From: Amycolatopsis decaplanina DSM 44594
GTDB taxonomy: Bacteria > Actinomycetota > Actinomycetes > Mycobacteriales > Pseudonocardiaceae
Direction: 5' to 3'
Length of the DNA: 64,000 nt
Assembly (NCBI RefSeq): GCF_000342005.1
Contig: NZ_AOHO01000074.1
Span: 310,001 to 374,000 of the forward strand
Shown: positions 63,801 through 64,000 of the stretch, one piece after another
Numbering within the stretch: the first letter of the stretch is position 1
How the letters are laid out: the number at the start of each line of letters is the position of its first letter
The notes under the pieces: generated by a model
What the model was told of the DNA's origin: nothing
What the model saw: the letters and a program-made list of their open reading frames with translations, nothing else
The model's database searches: none
Translations under genes and position numbers: made by a program

Positions 63801-64000
63801 GGATTTGCCTTCCCTGAGTGCGGGAGCGTACATCATCCCCGAAAGCAAAAGCTCGAGGAGGTGCTCCACGCCCGCTTCCGGCACGAACCGTTGACCGACC
63901 AGCTTCGCCACGTCGAGACGGACCGGTACCGCCGCGAGTAACTGTGCCAAGCGTAGCGCCGGCGGCGACGCAACACTGCGGAATCTGTGCACTCTTTCGG
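60810..64000 (-). CDS. FxsT/SAV_2336-like NB-ARC and tetratricopeptide protein, 5' end outside window
   Basis: At least 1063 aa, with the start beyond the right edge (the frame is open to 64000; a GTG at 63992 is internal). The N-terminal visible part (HRFRSVASPPALRLAQLLAA and the following 150 residues) resembles the SAV_2336 N-terminal domain. An NB-ARC ATPase with P-loop LHGLGGIGKTQMAAEYI (about 63152-63175) and LLVFDAAESPE follows, then about ten TPR units of the kinesin-light-chain type (e.g. LGEDHPTVLAASFNLGLDL). The end GARANCDIDPILM closely resembles the NCD(I/V)DP ending of FxSxx-COOH system TPR proteins (FxsT). Its role in those systems is undefined. Confidence 0.82.
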   Translation of the reverse strand, partial: ERVHRFRSVASPPALRLAQLLAAVPVRLDVAKLVGQRFVPEAGVEHLLELLLSGMMYAPALREGKSTWDTDGVFAFPEAVRELLLSGARRSETASVVRVAATHFGDRIRLLGHLRDAIADPNNTPDPDLTRESSADVELESALMRALSGPYLSRADRLRNAVQDLDLVVPVPESIKKTVSPKMRETAERPPASTPEKQGRSSYLSEPEANEPTTRIVHPSASETSRHFPTRQPDDPPLVFGNVPPRNPNFTGRDELLDQLTKRLSSGTTAVLPSALHGLGGIGKTQMAAEYIYRHLQDYDLVWWIDAAHTTQIRAGLTELAGTLGLQGASEASVAVPAVIEALRTGRPFRRWLLVFDAAESPETVLPFFPRNGPGEILITSRNSDWAGIARPLELAVFKREESVELLGRRGPEIDPADADELAEKLGDLPLAVEQAAAWRAVTGMPVQEYLRLFDESVEEILDTASAPDNEVSVAAAWNVSFEELKTRNPAAHQILHICAFFSPEPISRDLLTGVNRVSISPELDAALRDPIKLARAIRDINRYGLAKIDHGNNTLQLHRLVQLVLRNRVMARQVHARMQHGAHQLLAALDPNDPESSRHWSRYRELLPHAYAANVLDCDNDWPRQLHINLMRYLFEYGDHEEAARLGIEARKRLTDTLGPTHPQTLEVSARLGLYLWAIGRYAEAAELNQRTLALRLQISGEENEETFALQRNITIDLRAQGDFAAATKLSEEVYHKAKRLFGEDDPETLHAAYQHAISLRLGGAYREALELDQDTLRRRIEVLGRDHVRTFSVNSARNVDLREAGEYGQARIQQERLTENFIARFGADQLDSAGNSLLLAVARRKDGDHPGALSLSTDVLKRFRLAYGDDHGTTMASALAHSIDLRHSGDLAAARKLGEETFERYRRGLGEHHPHTLAANADLAVTLRLQGDPAAARVLDERALEQLRATIGPDHPYAVIATINLASDLSELGELDRAVELGRDAVERGTQVLGEDHPTVLAASFNLGLDLTALGRTDEAAPFSAPILARYRRILGEAHPGTQAAGRGARANCDIDPILM

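Overview
The window is high-GC actinomycete DNA, most probably Amycolatopsis. The left half holds the NRPS, regulatory and self-resistance part of a vancomycin-type (type I) glycopeptide gene cluster. The evidence is three large NRPS genes with a 3+3+1 module layout, a StrR/Bbr-like regulator, prephenate dehydrogenase, a Tba-like ABC exporter and a vanHAX operon. All of these are on the minus strand.

Glycopeptide region (1-33371). In transcription order: vanH-vanA-vanX; a 1.2-kb gap without a convincing gene; the bbr-like regulator; pdh; the ABC exporter; NRPS A (modules 1-3), NRPS B (modules 4-6) and NRPS C (module 7, cut by the left edge inside its X domain). The ten-residue adenylation codes read as Leu, beta-hydroxytyrosine (Bht), Asn, Hpg, Hpg, Bht, Dpg. 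This is the vancomycin/balhimycin/chloroeremomycin heptapeptide. Epimerisation domains are in modules 2, 4 and 5. Two perfect GTCCAA-N17-TTGGAC sites, one before the regulator and one before the exporter/NRPS operon, are the expected Bbr operators. The oxygenase, halogenase and glycosyltransferase genes would lie left of position 1, so the exact product cannot be named.

Central region (33372-57389). These are ordinary accessory chromosomal genes: a TetR regulator with twin operators, an AI-2E-family transporter, small membrane proteins, a GH15 glucanase/trehalase, an AraC regulator next to a secreted ricin-lectin protein, a secreted Ca-binding-like protein, a DUF1540 protein, a broken alpha/beta hydrolase, a PEBP-like protein, a glycine-rich protein, a DUF4232 lipoprotein and a TAT-exported phospholipase C with a discoidin domain. 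A large BTAD/NB-ARC (SARP-AfsR type) regulator (46363-49527) lies beside a divergent DrrAB-like exporter and a P450. The gap between these two transcription units carries heptamers at exact 11-bp spacing on both strands, which looks like a SARP-controlled bidirectional promoter.

Right region (57390-64000). A Crp/Fnr regulator precedes a 66-aa peptide whose leader resembles FxSxx-COOH (FxsA) RiPP precursors but which lacks the FxSxx tail. A translationally coupled HExxH-type putative peptide beta-hydroxylase follows. Converging on it with a 1-nt gap is an FxsT/SAV_2336-like NB-ARC-TPR protein that runs off the right edge. No radical SAM enzyme is visible, so this is the best candidate for an undescribed system here.

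The whole window is studded with long, nearly perfect hairpins at gene ends. They fall into at least two recurring sequence families, with compensatory base changes in one of them.
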